Source: Actinomycetes bacterium
GTDB lineage: Bacteria > Actinomycetota > Actinomycetes > Actinomycetales > Microbacteriaceae
Length of the DNA stretch: 9,161 nt
NCBI GenBank assembly: GCA_023390155.1
Contig: JAEWDJ010000073.1
Span: 1-9,161 of the forward strand
Direction of reading: 5' to 3'
Shown: positions 1 through 7,200 of the stretch, in pieces
How the letters are laid out: each line of letters starts with the position of its first letter
How positions within the stretch are numbered: the first letter of the stretch is position 1
Program-made: the position numbers and the translations under genes
The notes under the pieces: generated by a model
Databases searched by the model: none
The model's input: only the letters and a program-made list of their open reading frames with translations
What the model was told of the DNA's origin: nothing

Positions 1-1188
1 AACGGCAACCAGACCAGCGACGACGCCGCCATGGTGAAGGGCCTCCGCGCGGCGGGCGCCGTCATCCTCGCGAAGGCGAGCCTGGACGAGTTCGCCTACG
101 GGTTCGTCTCCGAGTTCTCGTCGTTCCAGGATCCGGGCAAGACCCTCCTGGTCGCCAGCCCGCTGAACACGGCGAAGACCGCGGGCGGTTCCAGCGGCGG
201 CACCGGCGCGGCCATCGCGGCGAACCTGGCCGGGATCGGCTTCGGCACCGACACCGGCGGCTCCATCCGCGTCCCGTCGACCTACAACTCGCTCGTCGGC
301 ATCCGCCCGACCGTCGGCCTCACCAGCCGCGACGGCATCATCCCGCTCGCCCTGAGCCAGGACACCGGCGGGCCGATCGCCCGCAGCGTGACCGACGCCG
401 CCATCGCCCTCGACGCCGTGACCGGCGTGGACGCGGCCGACCCGATCACGTCCGAGCAGACCGGCAAGGTGCCGGCCTCCTACACGGCTGCGCTCGACCC
501 GAAGGCCCTGCAGGGCAAGCGCATCGGCATCGTCACGTCGATGCTGGGCACCAACGCCACGGTGACCCGGCTCTGGGCGGACGCGAAGGCGGCGCTGCAG
601 GCCCAGGGCGCGACGGTCGTAGAGATCACCTCTGCGCCGACCGCCTTCACCGACACCCTCAACGAGGGCAGCGGGAGCACGAACGAGTTCAAGCACGACC
701 TGAACGTCTACATCCAGAACCACCTCGCCCCGACCGTGACCGCCCGCTCCATCGCCGACATCCTGGCGACCGGCAACAACGTGACCACGCGCAACGGCAT
801 CTACACCTCCCGCAACAACGTCACGGAGGACCAGTACCAGGCTTGGGCCGGCCCCTCCGGATCGCACACCGCCGCGATTGCGAAGGGCAACGCCACGGTG
901 ACCGGGATGCTCGACACCGACGACCTCGACGCGCTGGTCTATCCGAGCGGCTCGCCCTACAACACCATCAACACCAACATGCGCCTCAGCCCCAACACGG
1001 GCATGCCGGCCATCACGGTCCCGATGGGCCAGGCGACCGCCGCCGACGGGACGACCACGGGGGCCAACGTCAACCTCGAGTTCCTCGGGCGCGACTACGA
1101 CGAGAGCGGCATCATCGGCCTGGCGTACGCCTTCGAGCAGGCGACCCACGCCCGCGCCACCGCCCCGCTGTACGGCCCGCTGAAGTAG
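1..1188 (+). CDS. Amidase-signature family hydrolase, 5'-partial
   Basis: This is the C-terminal ~395 residues of an amidase-signature enzyme, a family that hydrolyses carboxamide bonds with a Ser-cisSer-Lys triad. The reading frame is open from base 1, so the ATG at 31 is internal: residues 12-28 (VKGLRAAGAVILAKASL) are a conserved family segment. The signature lies at residues 62-90. GGSSGG carries the cis-serine (S64) and GTDTGGSIR the nucleophile (S88), 24 residues apart as in fatty acid amide hydrolase. The catalytic lysine normally lies about 75 residues before the cis-serine, so it is off the window and cannot be checked. The C-terminal part (GMPAITVPMG, then LEFLGRDYDE and an AYAFEQAT helix) is typical of the family. 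No C-terminal sorting motif is present. The substrate cannot be predicted; peptide amidase-like or other secreted amidases are possible. A strong hairpin follows the stop. Confidence 0.93.
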   Translation, partial: NGNQTSDDAAMVKGLRAAGAVILAKASLDEFAYGFVSEFSSFQDPGKTLLVASPLNTAKTAGGSSGGTGAAIAANLAGIGFGTDTGGSIRVPSTYNSLVGIRPTVGLTSRDGIIPLALSQDTGGPIARSVTDAAIALDAVTGVDAADPITSEQTGKVPASYTAALDPKALQGKRIGIVTSMLGTNATVTRLWADAKAALQAQGATVVEITSAPTAFTDTLNEGSGSTNEFKHDLNVYIQNHLAPTVTARSIADILATGNNVTTRNGIYTSRNNVTEDQYQAWAGPSGSHTAAIAKGNATVTGMLDTDDLDALVYPSGSPYNTINTNMRLSPNTGMPAITVPMGQATAADGTTTGANVNLEFLGRDYDESGIIGLAYAFEQATHARATAPLYGPLK

Positions 1189-1212
1189 CGCGCCCCGCGA
1201 AGACCCGCATAA

Positions 1213-1248
1213 CGGGAGCCCCGACGCCGTCCGGCGCCGGGGCTCCCG
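1213..1248 (+). terminator. Hairpin terminator after the amidase gene
   Basis: A perfect 11-bp stem, CGGGAGCCCCG (1213-1223) with CGGGGCTCCCG (1238-1248), continues after one A/C mismatch into CGCC/GGCG around a GTCC loop. It starts 24 nt after the amidase stop. No T-tract follows, which is common for GC-rich actinobacterial terminators. Confidence 0.8.
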
Positions 1249-1270
1249 CGCGGAATGCGGCGGCCCGGGG

Positions 1271-1308
1271 TAGCGTTCGCATCAGCGTCAGGAGTCGACG
1301 ACGGGAGA
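1271..1308 (+). promoter_or_regulatory. Possible -10 element and ribosome binding site of the kinase-like gene
   Basis: TAGCGT at 1271-1276, preceded by GG, fits a TANNNT-type actinobacterial -10 element and would give a leader of about 30 nt. No convincing -35 is visible. The Shine-Dalgarno-like GGGAGA at 1303-1308 sits 5 nt before the ATG at 1314 and decides that start. The -10 call is weak and the ribosome binding site is good. Confidence 0.4.
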
Positions 1309-1313
1309 CGACA

Positions 1314-1787
1314 ATGGGCAGCACCGCGACCGACCGCGACACCTTCTATGAGGGGGTGGCCGCCGAGTTCCGCCAGCACTACACGCGCGGACCGCGGTTC
1401 GTCGCCGTGACCGGTGTCCCGGAGGCGGATGTCGCCGGAGCGGCCGACGCGTTCGCCGACGCCCTGCGCGCCGCGGGCGAGACCGTCGAGCGCGCGACGG
1501 CGGTCACGGGCGTCGACGCCGACGCGTTCCGCGCCGAGGTCGTCGCGCCGTTCTGGCAGCGGGAGGGTGTGCTCGTCGTGGACGGCCCCGCCCTGCTCGC
1601 TCCGGAGTTCCGGGGCTTCTGGAACTTCTCACTCTGGGTCGAGCACGACCCGGAGCGCAGTCCGGACTGGTCGTTCGTGGCCACCGGGCGCAAGGATCCG
1701 CTCGGGGCGCCGCGCGAGGTCGCGTCCGTCCTGCTGGACGACGCGGACCCCGCACGGCCCCGGCGACTCTTCGCCGACTCCTGCTGA
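1314..1787 (+). CDS. Degenerate uridine-kinase-like P-loop protein (157 aa)
   Basis: This small soluble protein resembles the uridine kinase/phosphoribulokinase-type P-loop proteins of actinobacteria. Residues 29-51 (FVAVTGVPEADVAGAADAFA...) have the beta-strand, loop and helix of a Walker A region. However, GxxxxGK[ST] reads GVPEADVA, so the glycine, lysine and Ser/Thr are replaced by D39, V40 and A41. Residues 85-110 (GVLVVDGPALLAPEFRGFW) resemble the Walker B strand and following segment of uridine kinases. The end (LLDDADPARPRRLF) resembles the 'DNTDPxRPR' tail of that family. At 157 residues it is shorter than the usual ~200, with the arginine-rich lid apparently missing. Without Walker A it probably does not use ATP as a kinase; binding or regulatory roles are possible but not shown. 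The ATG is chosen from GGGAGA 5 nt upstream. The frame is open further upstream, but that part is a shadow of the amidase gene. It appears monocistronic and converges with DUF805. Confidence 0.78.
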   Translation: MGSTATDRDTFYEGVAAEFRQHYTRGPRFVAVTGVPEADVAGAADAFADALRAAGETVERATAVTGVDADAFRAEVVAPFWQREGVLVVDGPALLAPEFRGFWNFSLWVEHDPERSPDWSFVATGRKDPLGAPREVASVLLDDADPARPRRLFADSC

Positions 1788-1794
1788 GAGCGAG

Positions 1795-1816
1795 CCGGCG
1801 TCGCGCCGCGCGCCGG
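1795..1816. terminator. Short hairpin between convergent genes (weak)
   Basis: CCGGCG (1795-1800) and CGCCGG (1811-1816) form a 6-bp inverted repeat with a 10-nt loop in the 29-nt gap between the kinase-like and DUF805 stops. It could end transcription from both sides, but the stem is short and has no T-tract. Confidence 0.25.
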
Positions 1817-2302
1817 TCAGGCGCGCGGGCGGTCGAAGCGGGCGCCCTCGGGCTTCGAGGGCAGCAGCGTGAGGACGAGCAGGATGATCGGCCCGACGAA
1901 CGGGATGAGGATCAGGAACCAGAACGGCCCGGCGAAGTTGCCGTCGTGCAGGCGGCGCCAGACGATGGCGAGCCACGGCACGATGGTGGCGACGAGCCAG
2001 ATCAGCGACAGGATGGTGGAGATCCAGAAGCCGCCGGCGTAGACGATGTTCCCGCTGGCGTCGATGGTCACGCCGGCGCCGCCGAAGACCGTGCCGATGA
2101 GCGAGATGGCGACGTTGACGATCACGAAGAAGAGGTACACCCACCAGAACTCGCTGCGGCTGGCGCGGCCGGTGAAGTCGGAGTACTTGGCGAAGAAGCG
2201 CTTGATCGCCGTGCCGAACGACGCCCCGTAGAGGGGCGCCCAGAGCGGGACGGCCTGGTCGGAGGCGGGGACTGCGGGAGGGGCGGGCTGTTCGTAGCTC
2301 AT
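1817..2302 (-). CDS. DUF805 family membrane protein (161 aa)
   Basis: This is a small integral membrane protein of the DUF805 (YhaH-like) family, whose biochemical role is unknown. An N-terminal cytosolic stretch of about 25 residues rich in Pro and Ala precedes the family core. The conserved GRASRSEFWW (45-54) leads into the first membrane segment (~53-74). A second follows at ~93-113, then the hallmark VWRRLHDGN (114-122), and a third at ~126-147. The protein ends with a short charged tail. Lengths of 120-170 residues are usual for the family. The start at 2302 is chosen because AGAGAGG lies 7 nt upstream on the minus strand. An in-frame ATG 13 codons earlier (2341) would add a polar peptide and has no better ribosome binding site. 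The gene converges with the kinase-like gene and is divergent from the TetR gene. No partner can be inferred. Confidence 0.92.
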   Translation of the reverse strand: MSYEQPAPPAVPASDQAVPLWAPLYGASFGTAIKRFFAKYSDFTGRASRSEFWWVYLFFVIVNVAISLIGTVFGGAGVTIDASGNIVYAGGFWISTILSLIWLVATIVPWLAIVWRRLHDGNFAGPFWFLILIPFVGPIILLVLTLLPSKPEGARFDRPRA

Positions 2303-2346
2303 GTCGGTTCCTCTCTGAGTGCTGCTCTGCTGCTGCGCCACAGGAC

Positions 2347-2360
2347 GGATGCCGGCATCC
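2347..2360. promoter_or_regulatory. Perfect 14-bp palindrome GGATGCCGGCATCC
   Basis: This self-complementary 14-mer lies 45 bp upstream of the DUF805 start, in the spacer shared with the TetR gene. The position suits an operator or a leader element of DUF805. No binding protein can be assigned from sequence. Confidence 0.4.
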
Positions 2361-2367
2361 CCCCGCC

Positions 2368-2397
2368 GCGCGCCCGGCGGATCGGTACCGGGCGCGC
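2368..2397. promoter_or_regulatory. 10-bp inverted repeat in the DUF805/TetR spacer
   Basis: GCGCGCCCGG (2368-2377) and CCGGGCGCGC (2388-2397) are exact inverted repeats separated by CGGATCGGTA. On the minus strand, TTGACT (2405-2400), a good -35 match, lies just upstream. The repeat therefore covers the region where a DUF805 promoter spacer and -10 would fall. A candidate operator; the -10 itself is poor. Confidence 0.4.
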
Positions 2398-2405
2398 ACA
2401 GTCAA

Positions 2406-2415
2406 CCGCATGCGG
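2406..2415. promoter_or_regulatory. 10-bp palindrome CCGCATGCGG
   Basis: A perfect palindrome directly beside the TTGACT hexamer at 2400-2405, the third symmetrical element within 70 bp of this divergent spacer. Short GC-rich palindromes occur by chance at this base composition, so the element alone is weak evidence. Confidence 0.25.
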
Positions 2416-2474
2416 GGCCGTGGAGTGTGCAACTGTGACGCGGCGTGTCCGCCGTGGCCCCCGTCTTGGGGCGG

Positions 2475-2520
2475 TACAGTGGCCGCCGGGGGCACCGCTG
2501 CACGTCTCATCGACCGGAGG
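2475..2520 (+). promoter_or_regulatory. Possible -10 and ribosome binding site of the TetR gene
   Basis: TACAGT (2475-2480), preceded by GG, is a plausible -10 hexamer about 48 nt before the start codon; no clear -35 is seen. GGAGG at 2516-2520 is a strong Shine-Dalgarno site 7 nt before the ATG at 2528 and fixes the start. Confidence 0.45.
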
Positions 2521-2527
2521 TCCCCGC

Positions 2528-3109
2528 ATGCCCCGCCAGGAGCGCGCCGAGCGCAGTCGCGCCGAAATCCTCGACGCCGCCGCCGTCGAGTTCGACGCCC
2601 ACGGGTACGCCGGCGCCCGGCTGGACCGCATCATCGAGCGCACGCGCCTCACCAAGGGCGCCGTCTACTTCCACTTCCGGTCGAAGCTCGACCTCGCCGA
2701 GGAGCTGGTGGCCGAGAAGTACGGCAACTGGCCCGAGCTCATCGCCGCGGTCGACGCCTCCGGTGCGACCGGAGTGGCGGCCGCGCGCGATCTGACCGCC
2801 CGGGTCGCCGCGGTGTTCGCGACCGACGTGCGGGTGCGCGCCGCGATGAAGCTCAGCCGGACCGTCCTGCCGCCCGGCCCCGAGAACGACCCGTACGCCC
2901 GCTGGACGGCCGTCGTGGCAGCCCACCTGGCCCGGGCGGTGGAAGCGGAGGAGCTGCCCGCCGGGACGGACCCCGTCACCCTCGCCACCGTCGCCGTCCA
3001 GGCGTTCTTCGGCGCCTACCTGATCGCCGACGAGCGGGGGAGCCTCGACGAGCTGGTGGGTGACGCCGAGCGGATCTGGGACGTGATCGCGCCGGGATCC
3101 CGCCGCTGA
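2528..3109 (+). CDS. TetR-family regulator, gamma-butyrolactone-receptor-like (193 aa)
   Basis: This is a one-component DNA-binding repressor of the TetR family. Residues 1-60 form the N-terminal DNA-binding domain: PRQERAERSRAEILDAAA, then a helix-turn-helix at about 29-48 ending in TKGAVYFHF, followed by RSKLDLAEEL. The opening 'RQERA' together with 'KGAVYFHFxSK' resembles ArpA/ScbR-type autoregulator receptors more than generic TetR proteins. In the ligand domain, DPYARW carries W126, close to the tryptophan conserved in that group (W127 in CprB), followed by an EELPAGTDP stretch of the kind seen in these receptors. The subfamily call is inference; the TetR call is firm. No butenolide synthase (AfsA-like) gene is in the window. 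The start is fixed by GGAGG 7 nt upstream. A longer open frame upstream runs through DUF805 antisense and is spurious. Autoregulation through the palindromes in the upstream spacer is plausible. Confidence 0.92.
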   Translation: MPRQERAERSRAEILDAAAVEFDAHGYAGARLDRIIERTRLTKGAVYFHFRSKLDLAEELVAEKYGNWPELIAAVDASGATGVAAARDLTARVAAVFATDVRVRAAMKLSRTVLPPGPENDPYARWTAVVAAHLARAVEAEELPAGTDPVTLATVAVQAFFGAYLIADERGSLDELVGDAERIWDVIAPGSRR

Positions 3110-3119
3110 CGGGAGGCGC
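3089..3119. terminator. Imperfect hairpin between convergent TetR and LysR genes
   Basis: TCCCG (3098-3102) pairs with CGGGA (3110-3114) around a 7-nt loop. Outside a 4-nt bulge, GCGCC (3089-3093) pairs with GGCGC (3115-3119). The structure spans the TetR stop and lies in the 16-nt gap before the LysR stop, so it could serve both strands. No T-tract. Confidence 0.35.
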
Positions 3120-3125
3120 CCGCGC

Positions 3126-4001
3126 TCACTCGAGCGGTCCCAGCTCCTCCCGCACGAACCGCGCGAACTGGGCGGCCGCCGCCGACTCCGACCGCGTGCG
3201 GTTGCGTGCCAGGCCGATGACGCGGGTCGCCTCGTCCGCGAGAGGGACCGCGACGATGCCCGGCTCGGCGGGGGTGTCCGGGACGAGCGCGACGCCCACG
3301 CCGTCGCGCACGAGGGCGCGCAGGGTGGCGAGCTCGGTCACCTCGATGACCGGGGCCATCACGACGCCGTGCGCCGCGAAGTACGCGTCGGCGATGTGGC
3401 GGAGGCCGGAGCCTGCCCGCAGGGACACGAGGTCGTAGGGCGCGAGGTCGTCGACGCTCACGCGGTCGTGGGCGGCGAGGGGGTGACCGACCGGCACGCC
3501 CAGCACGAGCCGCTCGGCGGTGAGGGGATGCCAGTCGATCTCGGGGTCGCGGGGGTCGGGGCTCAGGAAGGCGACGTCCGCCGCCCCGTCGCGCAGCGCG
3601 TCCAGCACCGTGTCCGCCGTGCCGCCGCGCAGCACGAAGCGGATGTCGGGGAACAGCGCACGGTACTCGCTGACCACACGGGGGATGAGCCACCCGCCGA
3701 ACGACGAGACGTACGCGATCGAGACGATCCCCGCGGCCGGGTCGCGCAGCGCGGCGATGCGCGCGCGCGCGTTCTCGAGCTCCGCCTCGGCGCGGGCCGC
3801 GTGCGCGAGCAGGATCTCCCCGTACTGGTTCAGCTCGAGGTGGCCGCGCCGGCGGTCGAGCAGCTCGACGCCGGCCTCCGCCTCCAGCCGGGCCAGGGAG
3901 CGCGACAGGGTCGACTGCGAGACGCCCAGCGTCTGCGCTGCGAGGGCGAGGTGCCCCTCGGCCGCCAGCGCCCGGAAATGGGCGATCTCGTCGATCCGCA
4001 T
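3126..4001 (-). CDS. LysR-family transcriptional regulator (291 aa)
   Basis: This is a typical-length LysR-type regulator. Residues 1-60 form the winged helix-turn-helix (IDEIAHFRALAAEGHLA, then AAQTLGVSQSTLSRSLARLE). A linker helix runs over about 60-88 (alanine-, glutamate- and arginine-rich). A periplasmic-binding-like effector domain occupies about 90-285, beginning GIVSIAYVSSFG and including GAADVAFLSPDP and RDGVGVALVPD. The ligand is unknown. The start at 4001 gives the canonical LysR N-terminus. In-frame ATGs at 4010 and 4013 would add 3-4 residues, and a GGGAG lies 11 nt upstream of 4013, so 4013 is a real alternative. The gene is divergent from the secreted nuclease/nucleotidase gene 236 bp away, and LysR genes often control a divergent neighbour, so that gene is the leading target candidate. 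It converges with the TetR gene. Confidence 0.93.
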   Translation of the reverse strand: MRIDEIAHFRALAAEGHLALAAQTLGVSQSTLSRSLARLEAEAGVELLDRRRGHLELNQYGEILLAHAARAEAELENARARIAALRDPAAGIVSIAYVSSFGGWLIPRVVSEYRALFPDIRFVLRGGTADTVLDALRDGAADVAFLSPDPRDPEIDWHPLTAERLVLGVPVGHPLAAHDRVSVDDLAPYDLVSLRAGSGLRHIADAYFAAHGVVMAPVIEVTELATLRALVRDGVGVALVPDTPAEPGIVAVPLADEATRVIGLARNRTRSESAAAAQFARFVREELGPLE

Positions 4002-4084
4002 GCCCCCCATCATGGCGCACGCCGCTCCCGGACGGTCGCCGCCGGTCCGGCCGCGCGGAGGCATCCCTCGGTCGTTCCGGAGGT

Positions 4085-4138
4085 GGTCGACCCCGTTCAC
4101 CCCCGAACTCTGCTCAAATGAGCGGTCTACCCCCGAAC
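4085..4138. promoter_or_regulatory. Direct repeats and dyad upstream of the nuclease (candidate operator)
   Basis: GTTCACCCCCGAAC (4095-4108) recurs as GTCTACCCCCGAAC (4125-4138): 12 of 14 bases match, with starts 30 bp apart. The first copy abuts a related GTCGACCCC (4086-4094) within the palindrome GGTCGACC. Between the two copies is the dyad GCTCA-AA-TGAGC (4112-4123). GTTCAC occurs again at 4152. GTTCACC-type direct repeats are the known core of Streptomyces PhoP boxes, though the usual 11-bp spacing is not kept. The elements lie upstream of the likely nuclease promoter, where an activator or the divergent LysR protein could bind. Confidence 0.5.
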
Positions 4139-4142
4139 GAGT

Positions 4143-4171
4143 TTTCTGTACGTTCACACGAGAGACAGAAT
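4143..4171 (+). promoter_or_regulatory. Possible promoter of the nuclease gene overlapping an inverted repeat
   Basis: CAGAAT at 4166-4171 is a fair -10, with TTTCTG 17 bp upstream as a weak -35. The exact inverted repeat TTCTGT-N15-ACAGAA (4144-4149 and 4165-4170) spans the same region and could be an operator. A start near 4178 would give a leader of about 60 nt. No other convincing promoter is seen between 4014 and 4237. Confidence 0.35.
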
Positions 4172-4227
4172 CCCGACGAGCGCGGTTCCTACTCTGCTGT
4201 CGGATTCTTCCCACCTCCACACCGACC

Positions 4228-4233
4228 GAGGAG
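4228..4233 (+). promoter_or_regulatory. Ribosome binding site GAGGAG of the nuclease gene
   Basis: GAGGAG lies 4 nt before the ATG at 4238. Together with the signal peptide that begins at this ATG, it rules out the in-frame ATG at 4118 as the start. Confidence 0.85.
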
Positions 4234-4237
4234 AACA

Positions 4238-7200
4238 ATGTCAATCAGGAACGGGGTGTGGCGCGCCGCCACGGCCGCGATCGTGGGAGCCGGGCTCGCA
4301 GCCGGCGCCCTCGTCGCGACGCCGGCGTACGCCGCCACCGACGGCACGGGTGTCGTCATCAACGAGGCCTACCTGTCCGGCGGCAGCGCCGGCGCGGCCT
4401 ACACGAACAAGTTCGTCGAGCTCTACAACCCGGGCGACGCCGCCGTCAGCCTCGCCGGCTGGAGCGTGCAGTACCGCTCCGCGACCGGCACGGCCGCCGC
4501 GAACGGCGTGGTCCCGCTGAGCGGCTCCATCGCGGCCAAGGGCTACTACCTCGTCGCGGGCGCCTCGAACGGCACCGCCGGCGCGGCCCTGCCCACGCCG
4601 GACGCCGCGAGCAACGCACTGAACCCCAGCGGCACCACGGGCACCCTCATCCTGTCGAACACGGCCTCCGCCCTCACCCTGCCGACCGGCTCGGTGACCG
4701 GAGCGGCCGGCGTCGTCGACCTCCTCGGCTACGGCACCTCAAACACGTTCGAGAAGGCCAAGGCTCCCGCGCCGACCGCCAACTCCGACGTGAAGTCGCT
4801 GAACCGCACCACGTTCACCGACACCGACGACAACAGCGCCGACTTCACGCTGAACGCCACCATCACGCCCCAGAACACGGCGACCGCTCCCGGCGGCGGC
4901 ACGACCGATCCGGGCGAGGGCACCGACCCCGGCACCGGGACCGACCCCGGGCCCCCGGCCGGCGCGATCGCCATCTCCGAGATCCAGGGAACCGGTGACG
5001 CCAGCCCGAAGGCGGGCCAGACCGTCACCACCGTCGGCGTCGTCACCGCGCAGTACGCGACCGGCGGCTTCAACGGGTTCGCCATCCAGACCCCCGGCAC
5101 CGGCGGCGCGGTCGACCTCGCGACGCACACCGCCTCCGACGCCGTCTTCGTCTACGGCTCGTCGTACGCCTCGGCCGTCGCGGCCGGCGACTACGTGCAG
5201 GTGACCGGCGCCGTCAGCGAGTTCAACGGCCTCACCGAGATCACCGCCACGAAGGTCGACAAGCTCGACGCGAGCACCGTCACCGCGCCCGCCCCCGCCA
5301 CCGTCGCCCTCCCGGCGACCGACGCCCAGCGCGAGAGCCTCGAGAGCATGCTGATCGCCCCGCAGGGTGCGTTCACCGTCTCCGACACGTACTCCACGAA
5401 CCAGTACGGCGAGATCGGCCTCGCTGCGGGCGAGACGCCGCTGCTGCAGCCGACCGACGTCGCGCGCCCCGGCACCGCGGAGTACACCGCGGCCGTCGCC
5501 GACGTGAAGGCCCGCGGCGTCCTCCTCGACGACGGAGCCTCCACCAACTTCCTCAGCACGGCGAACAAGTCGAAGCCGCTGCCCTACCTGTCGCTCGACA
5601 ACCCCGTCCGCGTCGGCGCCGCGGTGACCTTCACCAAGCCGGTCATCCTCGACTACCGCAACGACGCCTGGAAGTTCCAGCCGACCGGAGAGCTCACCCC
5701 GGCCACGGCCGCAGCGGTCCAGCCGGCGACGTTCTCGAACACCCGCACCGCGGCTCCCGAGAACGTCGGAGGCGACCTGAAGCTCGCCACCTTCAACGTC
5801 CTGAACTACTTCACGACGACCGGCGACCAGCTGAGCGGCTGCACCTTCTACACCGACCGCGACGGCAACAAGATCACCGTCAAGGACGGCTGCGACGCCC
5901 GCGGCGCCGCCGACGCCGCCAACCTGAAGCGCCAGCAGGACAAGATCGTCGCGGCGATCAACGGCCTGACCGCCGACGTCGTCTCCCTCGAGGAGATCGA
6001 GAACTCGGCCCGCTTCGGTGAGGACCGGGACGACGCGCTGAAGACCCTCGTCGGCGCCCTCAACGCGGCGGCCGGCAGCGAGGTCTGGGCGTACGTGAAG
6101 TCGCCCTCGACCCTGCCGTCCACCGAGGACGTCATCCGCACCGCCTTCATCTACAAGAAGGCCGCCGCGGAGCCGGTCGGCGCCTCCCGCATCCTGGACG
6201 ACGCGGCGTTCTCCAACGCCCGCCAGCCGCTCGCACAGGCCTTCAAGAAGGTCGGCGCGAAGGACGCGAACGCCTTCATCGCCATCGTGAACCACTTCAA
6301 GTCGAAGGGGTCGGGCACGGGCGCCGACGCCGACCAGGGCGACGGCCAGGGCGCGTCCAACGCCTCCCGCGTCAAGCAGGCCAAGGCGCTGGTCGCGTTC
6401 GCCGACGAGCGCAAGGCCACGCTCGGCCTCGACAAGGTGCTCCTGATCGGCGACTTCAACGCCTACCTGAAGGAGGACCCGATCCAGGTCCTCACCGACG
6501 CCGGCTACGTGGACCAGGTCAGCACCCGCACGACCAAGCACACGTACTCGTTCGACGGCACGGTCGGCTCCCTCGACCACGTGTTCGCCTCTCCGGCGGC
6601 GAACGCGGCCATCACCGGCGCGGACGTGTGGAACATCAACTCGGGCGAGTCCATCGCGCTCGAGTACAGCCGCTACAACTACAACGTCACCAACTTCTAC
6701 GCCGCCGACCCGTACCGGTCGAGCGACCACGACCCGATCGTGGTGGGCCTCGGCCTCGCCGCGAAGCCGGTGACGCTGAACCTGCTGAACATCAACGACT
6801 TCCACGGGCGCATCGACGCCAACACCGTGAAGTTCGCCGGCACGATCGAGAAGCTGCGCGCCGAGGGCGGCGAGGGCAACACCCTCTTCCTCTCGGACGG
6901 AGACAACATCGGCGCCTCCCTGTTCGCCTCCGCCTCGGCCGGCGACATCCCGACCATCGACGTGCTGAACGCGCTGGGGCTGAAGACCAGCGCGGTGGGC
7001 AACCACGAGTTCGACAAGGGCTTCGCCGACCTGACCGGTCGCGTGAAGGACGCGGCGGACTTCAGCTACCTCGGCGCCAACGTCTACGAGAAGGGCACCA
7101 AGAACCCCGCCCTCCCCGAGTACGCGGTGTTCGACGTGAACGGCGTGAAGGTCGGCGTCATCGGCGCGGTCACCCAGGAGACCCCGACGCTCGTCTCGCC

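Noticed and set aside
843..1313. N-terminal extension of the kinase-like gene
   Set aside because: The extension overlaps the amidase gene in another frame, reads through its terminator hairpin and is Arg/His-rich like other shadow frames.
1946..2527. N-terminal extension of the TetR gene
   Set aside because: It lies antisense to DUF805 and reads as low-complexity Asp/Glu/Gly/Ala. The ATG at 2528 has an excellent Shine-Dalgarno site and begins the canonical TetR N-terminus.
3016..4020. Minus-strand frame of 334 codons in a different phase from the LysR gene
   Set aside because: Its translation is an Arg/Pro/Gly-rich shadow, while the other minus-strand phase gives a full LysR regulator.
4118..4237. 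Upstream in-frame start for the nuclease at 4118
   Set aside because: It would put about 40 polar residues before the signal peptide, has no ribosome binding site and covers the repeat-rich promoter region. The ATG at 4238 has GAGGAG and begins a clean signal peptide.
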